A model generated the notes under the pieces. That model worked only from the letters and a program-made list of their open reading frames with translations, made no database searches and had not been told where the DNA came from. Both the position numbers and the translations under genes were made by a program. Source: Chara braunii (taxonomy: Eukaryota; Streptophyta; Charophyceae; Charales; Characeae). From it: DNA of 64,000 bases. Positions 12,270 through 23,144 of this stretch are shown in pieces. How positions within the stretch are numbered: position 1 is the stretch's first letter; each line of letters begins with the position of its first letter. The stretch covers positions 55,691 through 119,690 of the forward strand of contig BFEA01000186.1 of the NCBI GenBank assembly GCA_003427395.1, read 5' to 3'.

Positions 12270-13325
12270 GACATAGGATCAACCAACCCAACTTATGGAT
12301 GTCACTGACCTGCCAGTTTATATGGCTAGGCCACACCAGCTCATGGTGCCCTAACCTAGTAAAACAAGTATACGTACGACATAGGACCAAACCACACCAA
12401 CTTATGATGTGACCAGTCTCTGCCTAAACGATTGACATAAGGCGTATGACCGGGCCGCACCAACTTATGATGAGAGTGATTAGCCTAACTTTTTAGCATA
12501 CACAAATAGTTGAGCCACCTCAACTCATGAGGGTTCAGCCTCTGCCTGAACAAACGACGAAAGGCATATGATCAGAACACAACAACTTATGTTGTGCCCG
12601 ACCAGCCCATACAGTGACATATAGCCTAAAACTAGGCTACTCAACTTATGAGTAATCTAGTCCCGCTTAAACAGAAACAAGCGCGTATGACCGAACAGCC
12701 CGCAACTTATGCGTTTGGTCGGCCTCCGCAACACAACTATATTCAACAAATAAAGTCACTCTCAAATTTTATCTTCAGTCAAGTGGTCGTGTCACCTCTA
12801 CCCATGAGGATCCCCACCCAAATGTCCATTATGTTTAGAAAATGAAATAGCAAAACTTTATATACCTCTCTGCATTTGTGTTGTCAAGGACATAGGACCA
12901 ACTACCCAACTTATGGATCAGTGAACCTGCCCAAAGTTTACCACACAATTTTGTATTGTTCATCTTCCTTCCCTCTGCTTTGTCTGCTACCAGCTTATAT
13001 GGCTGTACCTCCCAACTCGTGGCGCCCAGCCTGCCACAAATATACATAATAAATAAAGTATAAAATTCTATACTCTGATTCTCCTTATGTTGGCGGCTCA
13101 TTGACTTGACCACACCAACTTATGGTGCGAATAGTCTTGCCTGATCAATAAACATAAGGCATAAGACCGATTCACACCAACTTATGATGTGGTCAGATTT
13201 CTGCCTAAACAAATTGACGTAAGGCGTATGACCGGGCCACACCAACTTATGGTGGGGCTGACCAGCCTGAACTTTTGGCATACCCAAAGATTTGGACCAC
13301 CTCAACTTATGAGGAGTCCATCCAC
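12270..13325. repeat. Array of covarying hairpins with ACTTA loop, copy D
   Basis: About a dozen units spaced 60-80 bases apart share CAACTTATG. The bases on either side of the ACTTA loop differ between units but stay complementary: CACCA/TGGTG, CCTCA/TGAGG, ACAACA/TGTTGT, TACTCA/TGAGTA, CGCA/TGCG. Several have a second, outer stem, such as GACC (12,689-12,692) with GGTC (12,717-12,720), and GGAC (13,294-13,297) with GTCC (13,316-13,319). Linkers carry CATAAGGC-type words. A block at 12,398-12,530 reappears about 780 bp downstream, so part of the array has been duplicated. Confidence 0.85.
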
Positions 13326-13639
13326 GTTTGATCTGTCTACGCGCTCCTAGATGGGGGGAAAAAAAAACAAAGGGGAGAGAAAGGGAAAAAAAAGAGAATA
13401 TGCAATGAACCCAGATCGTGAAGACACTTGTCAACAATGCAAGTCAAAAATGTCGAACAACCGATGATAGTCAATAACCAAAAATCAAAGTCAGATACTC
13501 AATAGATGAGAGGTCATACACAAACGAAGGAGGTGAGAGGGGGAAGAGATTGAGACAAAAGGGAGATAGGCAATGCCCACTTTTCCACGAATTTCTTCCC
13601 CCAGCACTTTCGTAGAAATCAATGATCAGGACGAGTATC

Positions 13640-14800
13640 TATAGTATCCTCCAAAGTGCCTCGTGGCACAACCAATCGGTTTAATCAGCAATGAAGCATG
13701 TCAACATGAAGACTCCAGGTAAGCATCACGTTCTTTCATCAGTCATGATCACCTCCTGAATGACGATGTGAAGATCAACATTACATATCTGTAGCCTCGC
13801 CACATCATCAGTAGATTAGTGGCCACAACCACCTCAACCCATCATACACGTGGCATCGTCCACCTCAGCAATGATGGCGCAGCCCTTATCTCTTATACCG
13901 ACCAATCCGCGGCCCAGATTCAAAATCTGGTGCTGCCATTCGATTCAAAACGCCCTAAAAACCCCAAATAGCATCTTTCCTTGCTCATTTTCATCAAGAA
14001 ATGGGCAAGATACATCATTTTTCATTTTTTTTTCCCTTCGTTCACCAACTCCCCTCGACACTCTCCGCGCTCCTCATTCCCGCTTTTGTTATCCACTATG
14101 ATCCTGGCATTGATGTCGCCCAGGCTTGAGACCATCAAGGCAACTCTTCTCCGCTCTTTACCTCAACAATCAGAAGATGATAATAAGTATAGTAGTCGTA
14201 ATCACCTATAATAGCGCCACGTGGCACTCTTATCTCAAGAAGACCATGAAAAAACAACAGATTCAGTGACGACGTAAACTTCAGGTGAGTACCCCGTCTC
14301 CCACTTCCACAGATCTCAATCTACCTCCTCCTCACAACCGGTCACCTCAGGTAGACAGTGTGGACGAATGCCACATCATCAAACTAGTTCAGAAGCAACA
14401 CCATATCAGCATGCCAATGAGGACCAGAGGCAGCGCCAAATCAGCCTGTCATGAAGACATGTAGCAGCGCCACATCAGCCTGCTATGAAGACCTGTAGCA
14501 GCGCCACATCAGCCTGCTATGAAGGTCTGTAGCAGCGCCACATCAGCCTGCTATGAAGACCTGTAGCAGCGCCACATCAGCCTGCTATGAGGTCCTGAAG
14601 CAGCCCCACATCACAATGCCATGAGGGCTTGGTGGTGCAACACTATAGGTGCAACGTGACATGTCCAATCAGTTCCTCATCAGTGTTGGAGCAATGTCGA
14701 CATGATGACAACCAGGTAAGCCTCCACGAATTCTCCACAGTCCTGATCTCCTCCCAAGTGGCGATGAAGGAAAGCAGCAATGTCGAACACGTGGCCCAGC
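13640..14800. repeat. Diverged long repeats and 34-bp tandem repeat in LTR copy D
   Basis: Between 14,393 and 14,632 a 34-bp unit is repeated about seven times; four central copies (from 14,461, 14,495, 14,529 and 14,563) are nearly identical. Each contains TAGCAG and CTGCTA, which can pair across 12 bases. Around this array, text near 13,640-13,760 recurs near 14,640-14,760 (both have CAGGTAAGC after a GTC-ACATGA stretch), and a weaker third version lies near 14,210-14,340 with CAGGTGAGT. No protein is implied. Confidence 0.7.
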
Positions 14801-15239
14801 GACGTCAGCAGATGTAACACGTGGCAGCAGCCACGTCAGCCTCCCAAGAAGACAGGTGCAAGCCAGCCACCATGCCGGACCTGCAGTGTGCCGCCGTAGA
14901 GATGAAGTCAGCACAAAACCGGTGCTCGACCAGCGTAGCAGCGTTGTGCCAATCACGTCGTCAACACATGAAGTCAGCATTGACCGCAAGACAGAGCGAA
15001 TGTCAAAGCCAGGGAATTCAACTCTTATGTAGTGTTGACGCGAGGTCTGGACCCCTGATGCTGTATCCCTCAACCATCCAGATCTCAATGCGGTGAGGGT
15101 CCAGATTGGTCTGAAACCAATTTCCCTCTGGCCTGGATGCTGTCTGGGTACCTGCGCACAACAAGTGAATGTATCCAACCAAGGGCCTGGGTGCGGTACC
15201 TTTGATTCTACATTTGAATTTGACCCTTGAATTTCTTGT

Positions 15240-15362
15240 GTGCAGCGCTTGGTCACACAGCCGTCACAGCAGACTTAAGCCTGGGCATGTCTTGGTCACA
15301 CAACCCAGTACAGCAGACTCAAGCCTGGGCGTGTCTTGGTCACACAGCCCAGCGCAGACCCA
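15240..15362. repeat. Short tandem repeat of about 47 bp
   Basis: Two to three copies of a unit containing CTTGGTCACACA and AGCCTGGGC follow each other. The open frames at 15,169 and 15,227 run through it and are repetitive because of it. It lies in the poorly conserved middle of LTR copy D. Confidence 0.6.
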
Positions 15363-16445
15363 TTTCAGATCTGAGTTGCCTGAGGCTGGGTTCTGAGCCC
15401 CGGGCAATCTTCTGAACATGATTACTGTACTTCGTGCGGGCCTTGCTAAACTTCTCTGTATCGTTCCAATTTTTACGGATGTTCCGAAGGACTGTGGCCG
15501 TGTGATAACCTTGAGATATCATCATTAAGCTGACCGACTCCAAGTAACTTAAAATTGGTCTTACTCATCAAGTTCCCGCGTCGAAGTCCGACACAGGTCT
15601 GTACTCCAACGGCTCATGGTTGTACCTACTGAGCTAAACTCTTGGGTTTATGGTCCATCCCGGTATCAATCTCGGACCGCGTTCTAAAATAAATAAAATA
15701 AAAATAAAAATATGGAGGGAGAAGACTGATAACAAAGGAGAGACGTACTGGTACTCCCTCGGCCTCTGCAAGTCGGGCCCGTTGCCGGACTCCTCAACAA
15801 AACTAAGGGGGATAGTCTTGCGGGACCCTCAACCCCTCAGCTTTCCTCCATGGCGCTCCTTTGCTCCTCCGCTGCCGATCGCTGGCCTCGATCCCGGGTC
15901 TTCGTAGTTTCAGTCCAAAGTCGTAACCTATAGGGCTAGGCCCAAGCTTGGATATAACAGGCGCGAACTTAACTATAAAGACGTCCGTTTTAGCCCTAAA
16001 CCTGTCGGCTGTACAAAAGACTGTATTAAGCGCGCCAATTATATGTGTCGGCCCTTGCCGTATGAAGGGGTCAATTCCGTCTGTCGCCGCCGTGCACCTT
16101 ACTAATCCCAGAGTCTTAGCAAGCAAGTCAGATGGATTCGATAACCAAACCTAGTTCCGATGTGCACCGCGTCCGTTACTGCAGATCCTCCTTTCTTATC
16201 TCATACTACTAGGTGCAGACGCCGTTCTCTTAACTAAGCGACCTCCTAAAACACCTTGTGTGCCCTCAAAGTGCACATCCACACACTCTCTAATCAAATC
16301 AAAAAGCGAGTGGCATTCCGTACCTCTGAGAGTTTATTGTGGTTACTCAGAAATGAGAGACTCTCTCGGATATCGCTAAAATACGCACCTTCCGTGAGAT
16401 GCAAAAATGTGCCCAAATACCCTTGTAAGGGTATTCGGGCCAACA

Positions 16446-18296
16446 GTTTTCCGGACCCTATTAAGCGACGTCCCCGTCGTGTCGGGCAATCAAAACTATA
16501 AGCACAGCAAAAAAATCGCATTTGCTGACGAGGAAGTAACCAATCCGATCCGCCGGTCCGACTCCGTTTGAGGTATTTTCTCAGCCTGCCCCCGTCACGG
16601 TGTTCCACTGCCAGGTATCTAACCTGGGTCTCCCATATCCTGGCCTCAGAATTAGGGGATACTATTTTCCATACTACAGCGTAATATCCGTTCCCAGGTA
16701 GCAAGTTGATAGTCCTCTCCCTTCGTCCTAGACATTGCCGATTACTCGTTGGGTGTCCTTAGCCCTGATCCCGTGAACGAGCTCATGACTTTGGACGCGG
16801 GCCCTAACCGAGACCTCTCAAAATACAGGGGCACCTCAGTCCCCATACCAATATCCATCATAATGAAATACCCATCCTGGAGTCTAGCACATGTGGGTTA
16901 GGTCTCCACCTTGGCTTACCGCAAGTCGGTTGATCATGTCAAATCCACGGTCCATCGCGTTGTTATATAGCGATGGTGCCCTCGTTGGTTGCGCAACGAT
17001 AAGCAGTTTTTCCTATCTTGGTATCCCGGGGGATTCCGACTCTAGACTTAATCGATCTCAATGACCTTCCTTCTAGTTAGGCCTCTTCGAGTGGCCGACC
17101 CTTCAAGCCCTAACCTCTGGTGAGTCATGGACCCACTGCCAGGTTGCGCCGGTCAGCAGCCAACGCTGGGAGTTACGTCCCAGTGATGCTAAGTATAGCC
17201 CCTTAGCTCGGCCTCACAAACATGTCCCTCAGACTAACTTCATAGTGGTCAAGCATTCTCATTGCCAAAATTCCTCAAAGTTTTCTCAACAAAATAAAGG
17301 ATCACATACCAACTGCCCACGGGACTACGTGGAGGGATAGTGCCTTCTCTCAATATTCAAGAATATATTCATTATCAATCCACAGGGTCGTGACCCTCCC
17401 TACTTTGATCATAGTAGGTTGGGTCACACGTCTTAGGGACACCTCTCAAAATTTCTTCAAAAATTCCATCATGAATGCCACAAATTTCAAGCAATACTTT
17501 TCACAAAATATCTGGCCTTCCCTCGTCAGACTTTTACATCACAAAAATATTCATCATCATAACACTTTTTTTTTTTTTTTTTTTCTTTTTTTTTTTCTCT
17601 CTCTCAATATTACCCATATTTCAGGGGACTAACCAACCTCCGGGCTTCCCTCCATACACAAAAGGACACAACTTTGGTTGTGACACTCACATTCATCATC
17701 ACTCAAATTTTTTCCAAAGTTACGATTATGACAATCTTTATTGAATATAAAAGATGCATCCTTCTCGTTAGTACTTTAAAGATTCATCTGTCTTTTGATA
17801 GATAGACCTTGCAACTCAAAACATATAGAAATCACAAGAGTTGTTTACATAAGGACAAGCCCACAAGACTGAAAAGGATTGCGAAAACCCACACAAAACC
17901 ACACCTGAAATCCATATAACTTGATATAAGTACACAGAGTTTGGAGTCTTGTGAAAACAAGAGCCCCTGTCGATATCTCCAAAAACCATAATCAAAGTTC
18001 AAATGTTAATGTAGCCGCGACACCACTCTGACGTGTCTTCTACATCATATCCTAACTAAGAAAAATTATGCAAAAACACTCCACACCACTCAAGAAAAAG
18101 AAATATCAAATAAGGCTACCCCAGTGTTATCTCTAAGACTGAAGATCCTTTGTGACTTAGTCCCGCAATCTCTGATGTACATGGGTCTGATCCAATCCTC
18201 CACGTGTTCCCCTATATACAGATATTCATCAGGACTGAGTGTCAAGTTTCTCATCTTTCTTAGCTCTAGACCTTTCCGGACCCTAAAGGTTAAAAC
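16446..18296 (-). other. 3' untranslated internal region of element 1
   Basis: Lies between the LTR border at 16,445 and the stop codon of the post-integrase ORF. It begins (plus strand) GTTTTCCGGACCCTATTAAG, which on the minus strand puts a purine-leaning stretch directly before the LTR, where a polypurine tract is expected. Much of it aligns loosely with the matching region of element 2 (40,525-42,534), for example the GGGTCTCC-type text at about 16,630 and the GTGACCCTCCCTAC text near 17,390. It contains a T-rich tract at 17,567-17,600. No coding potential is shared with element 2. Confidence 0.6.
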
Positions 18297-20566
18297 CTAG
18301 TCAATCAACACCTCGCCTATCTGTCTGTACAATTGCGCCCTACCACCATCTCGTGATCTCTCAACTTGAATACCATTCCTATCTCTCCAAATCCCTGTGG
18401 ATATTCTGATAACAAACCCTTTCGCCTCATCCTCATAGAATTTGGGGCAATCATCAGAGAAGTGTTTGCCCTTTTTGCAGTAGAAACATTTTCCAGGCTT
18501 CTTCTGTACGACTTCTGTTTTGGCTTCCTCTGAGGGTGATACAGATGAGGGGGTGCCTGTAGCTTGACTAGTGGCTTTCTGATGAAGAGTCTCTAGAGCT
18601 CCAGGGCAAACCCCTCTGTCACTCTCTCGTACAAACTGTTCACTGCCACTTTTCTGTGGTTCAGAGCCAGAGGCCCAAAGTCCCAAAGCATCTCCAAAGC
18701 TAGTGAGCAGGGGCATGTTCTCTGGCATGACCAACCCGTGAGAATCCTCCCCCTGATGAACTTGTGATTGCTCTTCTTGCAAAAATTGAGGAGGACTTTG
18801 AGGAACAGTTGATGTGGTCTCAATCTGTCCTTCCTCCTCGACCTGTTCTCCAGCTGCTGGCAAAGGTATATGTTGAGTAGCCAAGGACACAGGCGCCTGC
18901 CACTCTGATTTTTCAGCCTCTGACCTCTTCCTCTTCAACACCTCTTCTGGCTTTAGCATAAGTTTGTCAAGCAAAGGAATATCCTCATCTGCCTGTTGCT
19001 CTGCTCCAGCCTCCTTTTTTTGATGCTTGAAGAGGTCCTCAGCTGAGTGCCCATCGATTTCAAAGTTTTGGACCTCAGTCCAATCCACCACCGTTGTAGG
19101 CACCTGCTGACCACATTTGACCTCAATATCCTTCAACCTTTTCTCCCACTCAATCTCCTTAGCTTGAAAGGAAGTTTGTTGTGCCTGGAGTTGCCTTCGC
19201 AGAACGTCGTTAACCTTATTAAGGGTCTGATTGACCAACTTGAGGGCTCCATTCTCGGCCCTGATGTCCACCATCTCAGTCTTCACCGCGTCCATCTCCT
19301 TGCCTTGCCTTTTCATCTCCTTCTTCAAATCTTCAATCTCTCTTTCCCAATTCACCCTCCGACCATGAGAAGCTTGGGCCACCTTTGTTACTTTCCTCCC
19401 CACCTTCCCATCAGAGGCCTTTGCTGCTGCAAAACCTTCCTTTATAAGGTTTTTTAGGCTAAGTAAGTCTGTGGAGACTAACGTAACCCCCATCTCCTGA
19501 TGTTTCTCTGTGGGTTTGCCTGCAGCCTCCATCAACCTGTCGAAGCTCTCCCAAGTTTCTGTGAGTAGAGGAGGATCATTCTTCTGAGTTGTCCTTTTGG
19601 CCTCCACTTCCACTGGCTGCTCCCCCTGCTGCATTTTGTCCCTCTTTTCTGCCAGGTCTTTCAATCTGAGTTGAATCCTGATCTTCTTTTCTGTAGCTGC
19701 TTCCTCAATCCCTTTCATCTTTTTTTCTCTGGCAATTTCCTTTCCTGGTTGTTCCTGTGTTATTGGCTCGGGTACATGATCAGACTCCCTGCCTGGCTTA
19801 GAACTGTGATCAGGTAGGTGAATAGGTCCTGAAGGAAGCTCTGAGTCACCTGAAGTCCCTCCTCTTCGTGCTTCCCCTGTTGCTTGCCCTTTCTTTGTGT
19901 CAGGCCTGTGGGGCATATGCTCTCTCCTCCTTTTCTCCTTTTTATTTGTTTCATGAGATGCATCATGTCCCAACGCTCTTCCCTCTGTTCCTTCTGGCTC
20001 TCTCCTTTTCTTCTCCATTCCCCTTTGGTTGTCCACTTGGCGCTCGAGAGTATAATAGTTCCGCAATAGACGCTTGCAGTCGTCCAGTTAGCAACTCGCT
20101 CCACTATAGTCCTGACAAAAGACCTGATGGTCTTCCTCACAAACTGGACAAATCCCCCAAACCTCATCTCTGGCAAAATGTTCTGTTCATCTGCAAACAG
20201 ATCATAAGCCCAAAGGAATTCCTCCAAATTGGAAGAATCGAAGCGAATGAGCATTCCGTCTCTCCCCACTTGTGATGGATGCAACCCTTTCATCTTTCTC
20301 TCGAACTCCTGCCAAGTGAGCGACTCCCTGATAAATCTCGCAATCGGCTCAGCTCATTCCCCACTGCCTCGTACCTCGGTCAACATCCTAGTGGCATCCC
20401 AACCATGCTCATAGGCATGAGCCTCGAACCTGGCCATAAACATCTCCACGTTGCCTCCATCGAAGATAGGAGGTCTGTCCTCTCTGGTGGTTCGTCGTTG
20501 GCCTCCCTATTTGGTAGTCCTCAACGGAACTTCCATTGGCCCTGCCCCGCCCCTCCCTCTTGGCAT
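18297..20566 (-). pseudogene. Post-integrase gag-like zinc-knuckle ORF of element 1
   Basis: Minus-strand ORF of roughly 750 codons downstream of integrase. It starts MPRGRGGAGPM at 20,566, has a TAG stop 20 codons in, and continues with FDGGNVEMFMARFEAHAYEH and GWDATRM, then a TGA, then AEPIARFIRES. A second block reads RFDSSNLEEFLWAYDLF. A frameshift near 20,080 joins it to a 589-residue open frame rich in Lys, Glu and Gln with long helical, probably coiled-coil, stretches (IEDLKKEMKRQGKEMDAVK). The C-terminus has CFYCKKGKHFSDDC, an exact CX2CX4HX4C knuckle, and GGRAQLYRQ. Element 2 carries the same blocks in the same order. The N-terminal part resembles a retrotransposon capsid, so this is probably a second Gag-like, nucleic-acid-binding protein. 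Function inferred; copy broken. Confidence 0.75.
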
Positions 20567-20787
20567 GGCTGTCAAGAAGGTATCAAGCATGCACAACAAG
20601 GAAGAGACAACAGGAGCACAGAGAATAAGCATGTTAGGCTACCATAGAAAAGGAGATACACAGATCCCTCCCATAACTACCTAGCTATCTATACTTGTAT
20701 ACATATATAATTCTATCCTAATTCTATCACTATTCAAATCTGACAACTTAAAGTTTTCTCCTCACAGCTTGGAAATCACATGACCTT

Positions 20788-23140
20788 TCAATTTATGCTC
20801 ACCTCATCCCGAGCCACAAACTTCTTCAATCTGGAGCCTGATACCCAGTCTTTCCACGTTGTTCCATTCATCTCCTCAATTTGGTATGCCCCGTGCTCGC
20901 CGCACCTTGTTATTCTGTACGGTCCCAGCCACCACTTGTCCAATTTTCTCGACCACTGCTTCTCTAGAGATGAATCATATAGCAGTACGATATCTCCCAC
21001 CTTAAGAGGCTCCTTCCTCACTCGTGCCAACTGATCCCACCTGAACTTATCCTTGGTCCGACTGTCAGCCACCCTACTCGCCGCTTCCTGTACCCTATCC
21101 TCTATGGCTCCAATCTGACCTGCCCTTAAATCCAGCAACTGTTCAAAAGACAGAGTCGTTTCCAGGTCTTGGCACCTCCAAGTTTTTAGAAAACTTTCTA
21201 TAGGAAACGTCGCATGTCTGCCATACCACAACGTAGCCGACGCGTAATTGGTGCTTCTCCTGACAGTGATGTTCTCCACGAAGAAGGCAACTCTTAGGAA
21301 ATTAGGCCACTGATTAGGCTTGCCGTTTGTCCATTTTGCAAGAAGGTTTGTAATGGTACTGTGTCCTTTTTCCACTGGTGCGTTAGCCTGAGGATGTGCC
21401 GCAGTCGTATATTCAGCAATCACACCATATCCCCTCCGCAGTGTCTTCACTTCTGCACAAGTGAATTCAGACCCCCTGTCCATTACGAATCTCGAAACGA
21501 AAGGATAACGAAGATAATATTCCTCAATGCATCGAGCCAATACTTCTCCTGTCTTCGTGCGAATAACTTTACCATCCACAAATCCTGAGAGATTGTCTCG
21601 TGCATCAAAAATATAATTAAGCCCTCCTATTCCTAGCGGCATTACCAGTAGGTCCAGATGAATGACCGCTCCAACTTCACGTATATAACATGGGTGAAGC
21701 GGTTCCCTGGGTCTAAGGGAAGACCGCTCCTGACATGGTACACAGGATTTACAATATTTATCAATCATGTGTCCCATGTTATCCCAATAATATAAGTCGT
21801 GAATCTTAAGATATGTCGCATCTGCACTCCTATGACCTCCTGTCGTTCCATCATGAAGGGTTGCCATAACGTCAATCTGTCGATTTACACCATAGACCAC
21901 CCTTCTGGGATTTCGCCCTTTACTCCTCATAAACAGGTGGCCGTCTCTTACCAAAAAGTTCGGTCGCATCTTGAAAACCTTCTCGCTCGTATCCCTTTCT
22001 CTCGTTTCGCATGAAAGGAGCATTCCCAACTCCAGATATAATCCATCATATTCTTCTGCGTGAAAAACCTCTTTTATTTCTCCCTCTTCAAAATCATCAT
22101 CCTCACCTTCGTGGACTACATTCTCTTCCCTATTCTGACTTTTTCTTTCAATCCTTACAGCCTCGTCCTGAAGCAGTGAATTTGCCAGAAGATACATTCC
22201 ACCTATCAGTCGTTCACGCTTTTCTACTTGTTGGGGTCCACTTTCCAATGTGACCAACTCTTCCTGCAGCTGATACTTATCCGCCAAAGCCAAATCCATC
22301 ATCCATTCTACTCCTGGCATTCCCCAATAATCTTCCTCAATATAAGGTTTGAGGACTATATCCGGCTGCCGTACGTGTCCTGGAGGTGCGAGCCATATAG
22401 GCCGCCCGGGAGAAACATACTTACCTACTGCCATAGACCAGGAGTTAATGTGGAGCTTCACGTCTTCCTCTTTTTCCAGGAACCCATCGACTAGCGGAGT
22501 ATCTTCAACTATCCCTTTATTGCCTTTATCCCAATCGACGCGACTTAACCCATCTGCTCTATTCTTGTTCCCATGAATACACTCCAACTCGAAATCAAAC
22601 ATCCAAATATATGTCAACCATCTGGCAATGGTTGGATCCGAAAGAGCAAAATTCTTAAGTGAGCCAGCCAGGGCAGTTGGATCAACTTTCAGCACGAAAC
22701 GCCTGCCAAAGAGGTAATTCTTGAAAACTCGTAAACAATGAAGGACTGCCAAGGTCTCGCGCTTAAACTGGGAGTAGTTTCTCTCAGTTGTGTTAAGCGT
22801 TCGACTTTCAAACCTCAAAGGTCGTTTTTCTCCCTCACAATCTTTCTGGATCAATACACCTCCTAAGGCAGTTGGTCCCGCATACGTTTTTACAATAAAA
22901 GACCTTGTTAGTGTGGCGTCATGATCTGGTACGCCCAACGCTAACCCTCCCTCTTCAAACTCTTTCTTCAGGTTTTGAATTACCGACTCCTGCTTGTCTC
23001 CCCACTCCCAGTCTTGACCTTGGCGTACAAGCTTTCTTAACTGTTCTGTCTTCGCTGCAAAGTCTTTAATAAAGACTCTAAAAAAAACACATGTTCCCAG
23101 AAAACTCCTTACTTTCGTGATAGTTTCGAATGGTGTTGAT
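20788..23140 (-). pseudogene. Pol fragment of element 1: RT end, RNase H, integrase
   Basis: Minus strand. The RT thumb enters at 23,140 (VRSFLGTCVFFRVFIKDFAA) and runs into a 716-codon open frame from 22,938. RNase H occupies its residues 10-135, with FESRTLNTTERNYSQF, ETLAVLH and NRADGLSR; the usual first catalytic Asp (TDAGPTALGG in this family) is Tyr at residue 19. A 200-residue acidic linker follows. Integrase has the H2C2 finger (H362, H369, C399, C402) and a complete DD35E triad (D429, D487, E523). The C-terminal domain contains LYDSSLEKQWSRKLDKWWLG. No chromodomain follows; the post-integrase ORF begins 222 bp downstream. The 5' part (Gag, protease, most of RT) is lost at the junction near 23,140 with an oppositely oriented chromovirus. 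Confidence 0.9.
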
Positions 23141-23144
23141 CATT

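Larger units (their letters stand above)
10061..16445 (-). mobile_element. Giant LTR, copy D: outer 3' LTR of element 1
   Basis: Starts TGTCGAGCGC and ends GGGCCAACA, near-inverted termini of LTR type. The left third aligns with the LTRs at 32,127 and 51,664 in order: the GACCCTCCCGGCCGCGTCACG block, the GTATCCCCGCC block, the GACACTCAAGTGT block at about 10,752, the TTATCAGTGATAACAGA block at 11,558, the hairpin array at 12.3-13.3 kb, and the CCCTTGTAAGGGTATT block next to the right end. It is clearly older or from a different subfamily, since the middle part (13.4-15.7 kb) is hard to align and carries its own tandem repeats. Just left of 10,061 there is no primer-binding site, which fits a 3' LTR of a minus-strand element. 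Open frames inside are not conserved between copies. Confidence 0.75.

Noticed and set aside
12270-13325. CRISPR-like array of repeats and spacers
   Set aside because: Units are diverged, spacers are not unique fixed-length sequences, there are no cas genes and the host is eukaryotic; the structure is a hairpin array.
18240-18250. LTR copy D ending just before the post-integrase ORF
   Set aside because: The border motif shared by three elements lies at 16,445; the rest is 3' untranslated region.
19047-20647. Plus-strand frames of 61-136 codons opposite the zinc-knuckle ORF
   Set aside because: Shadows of the minus-strand coding sequence.
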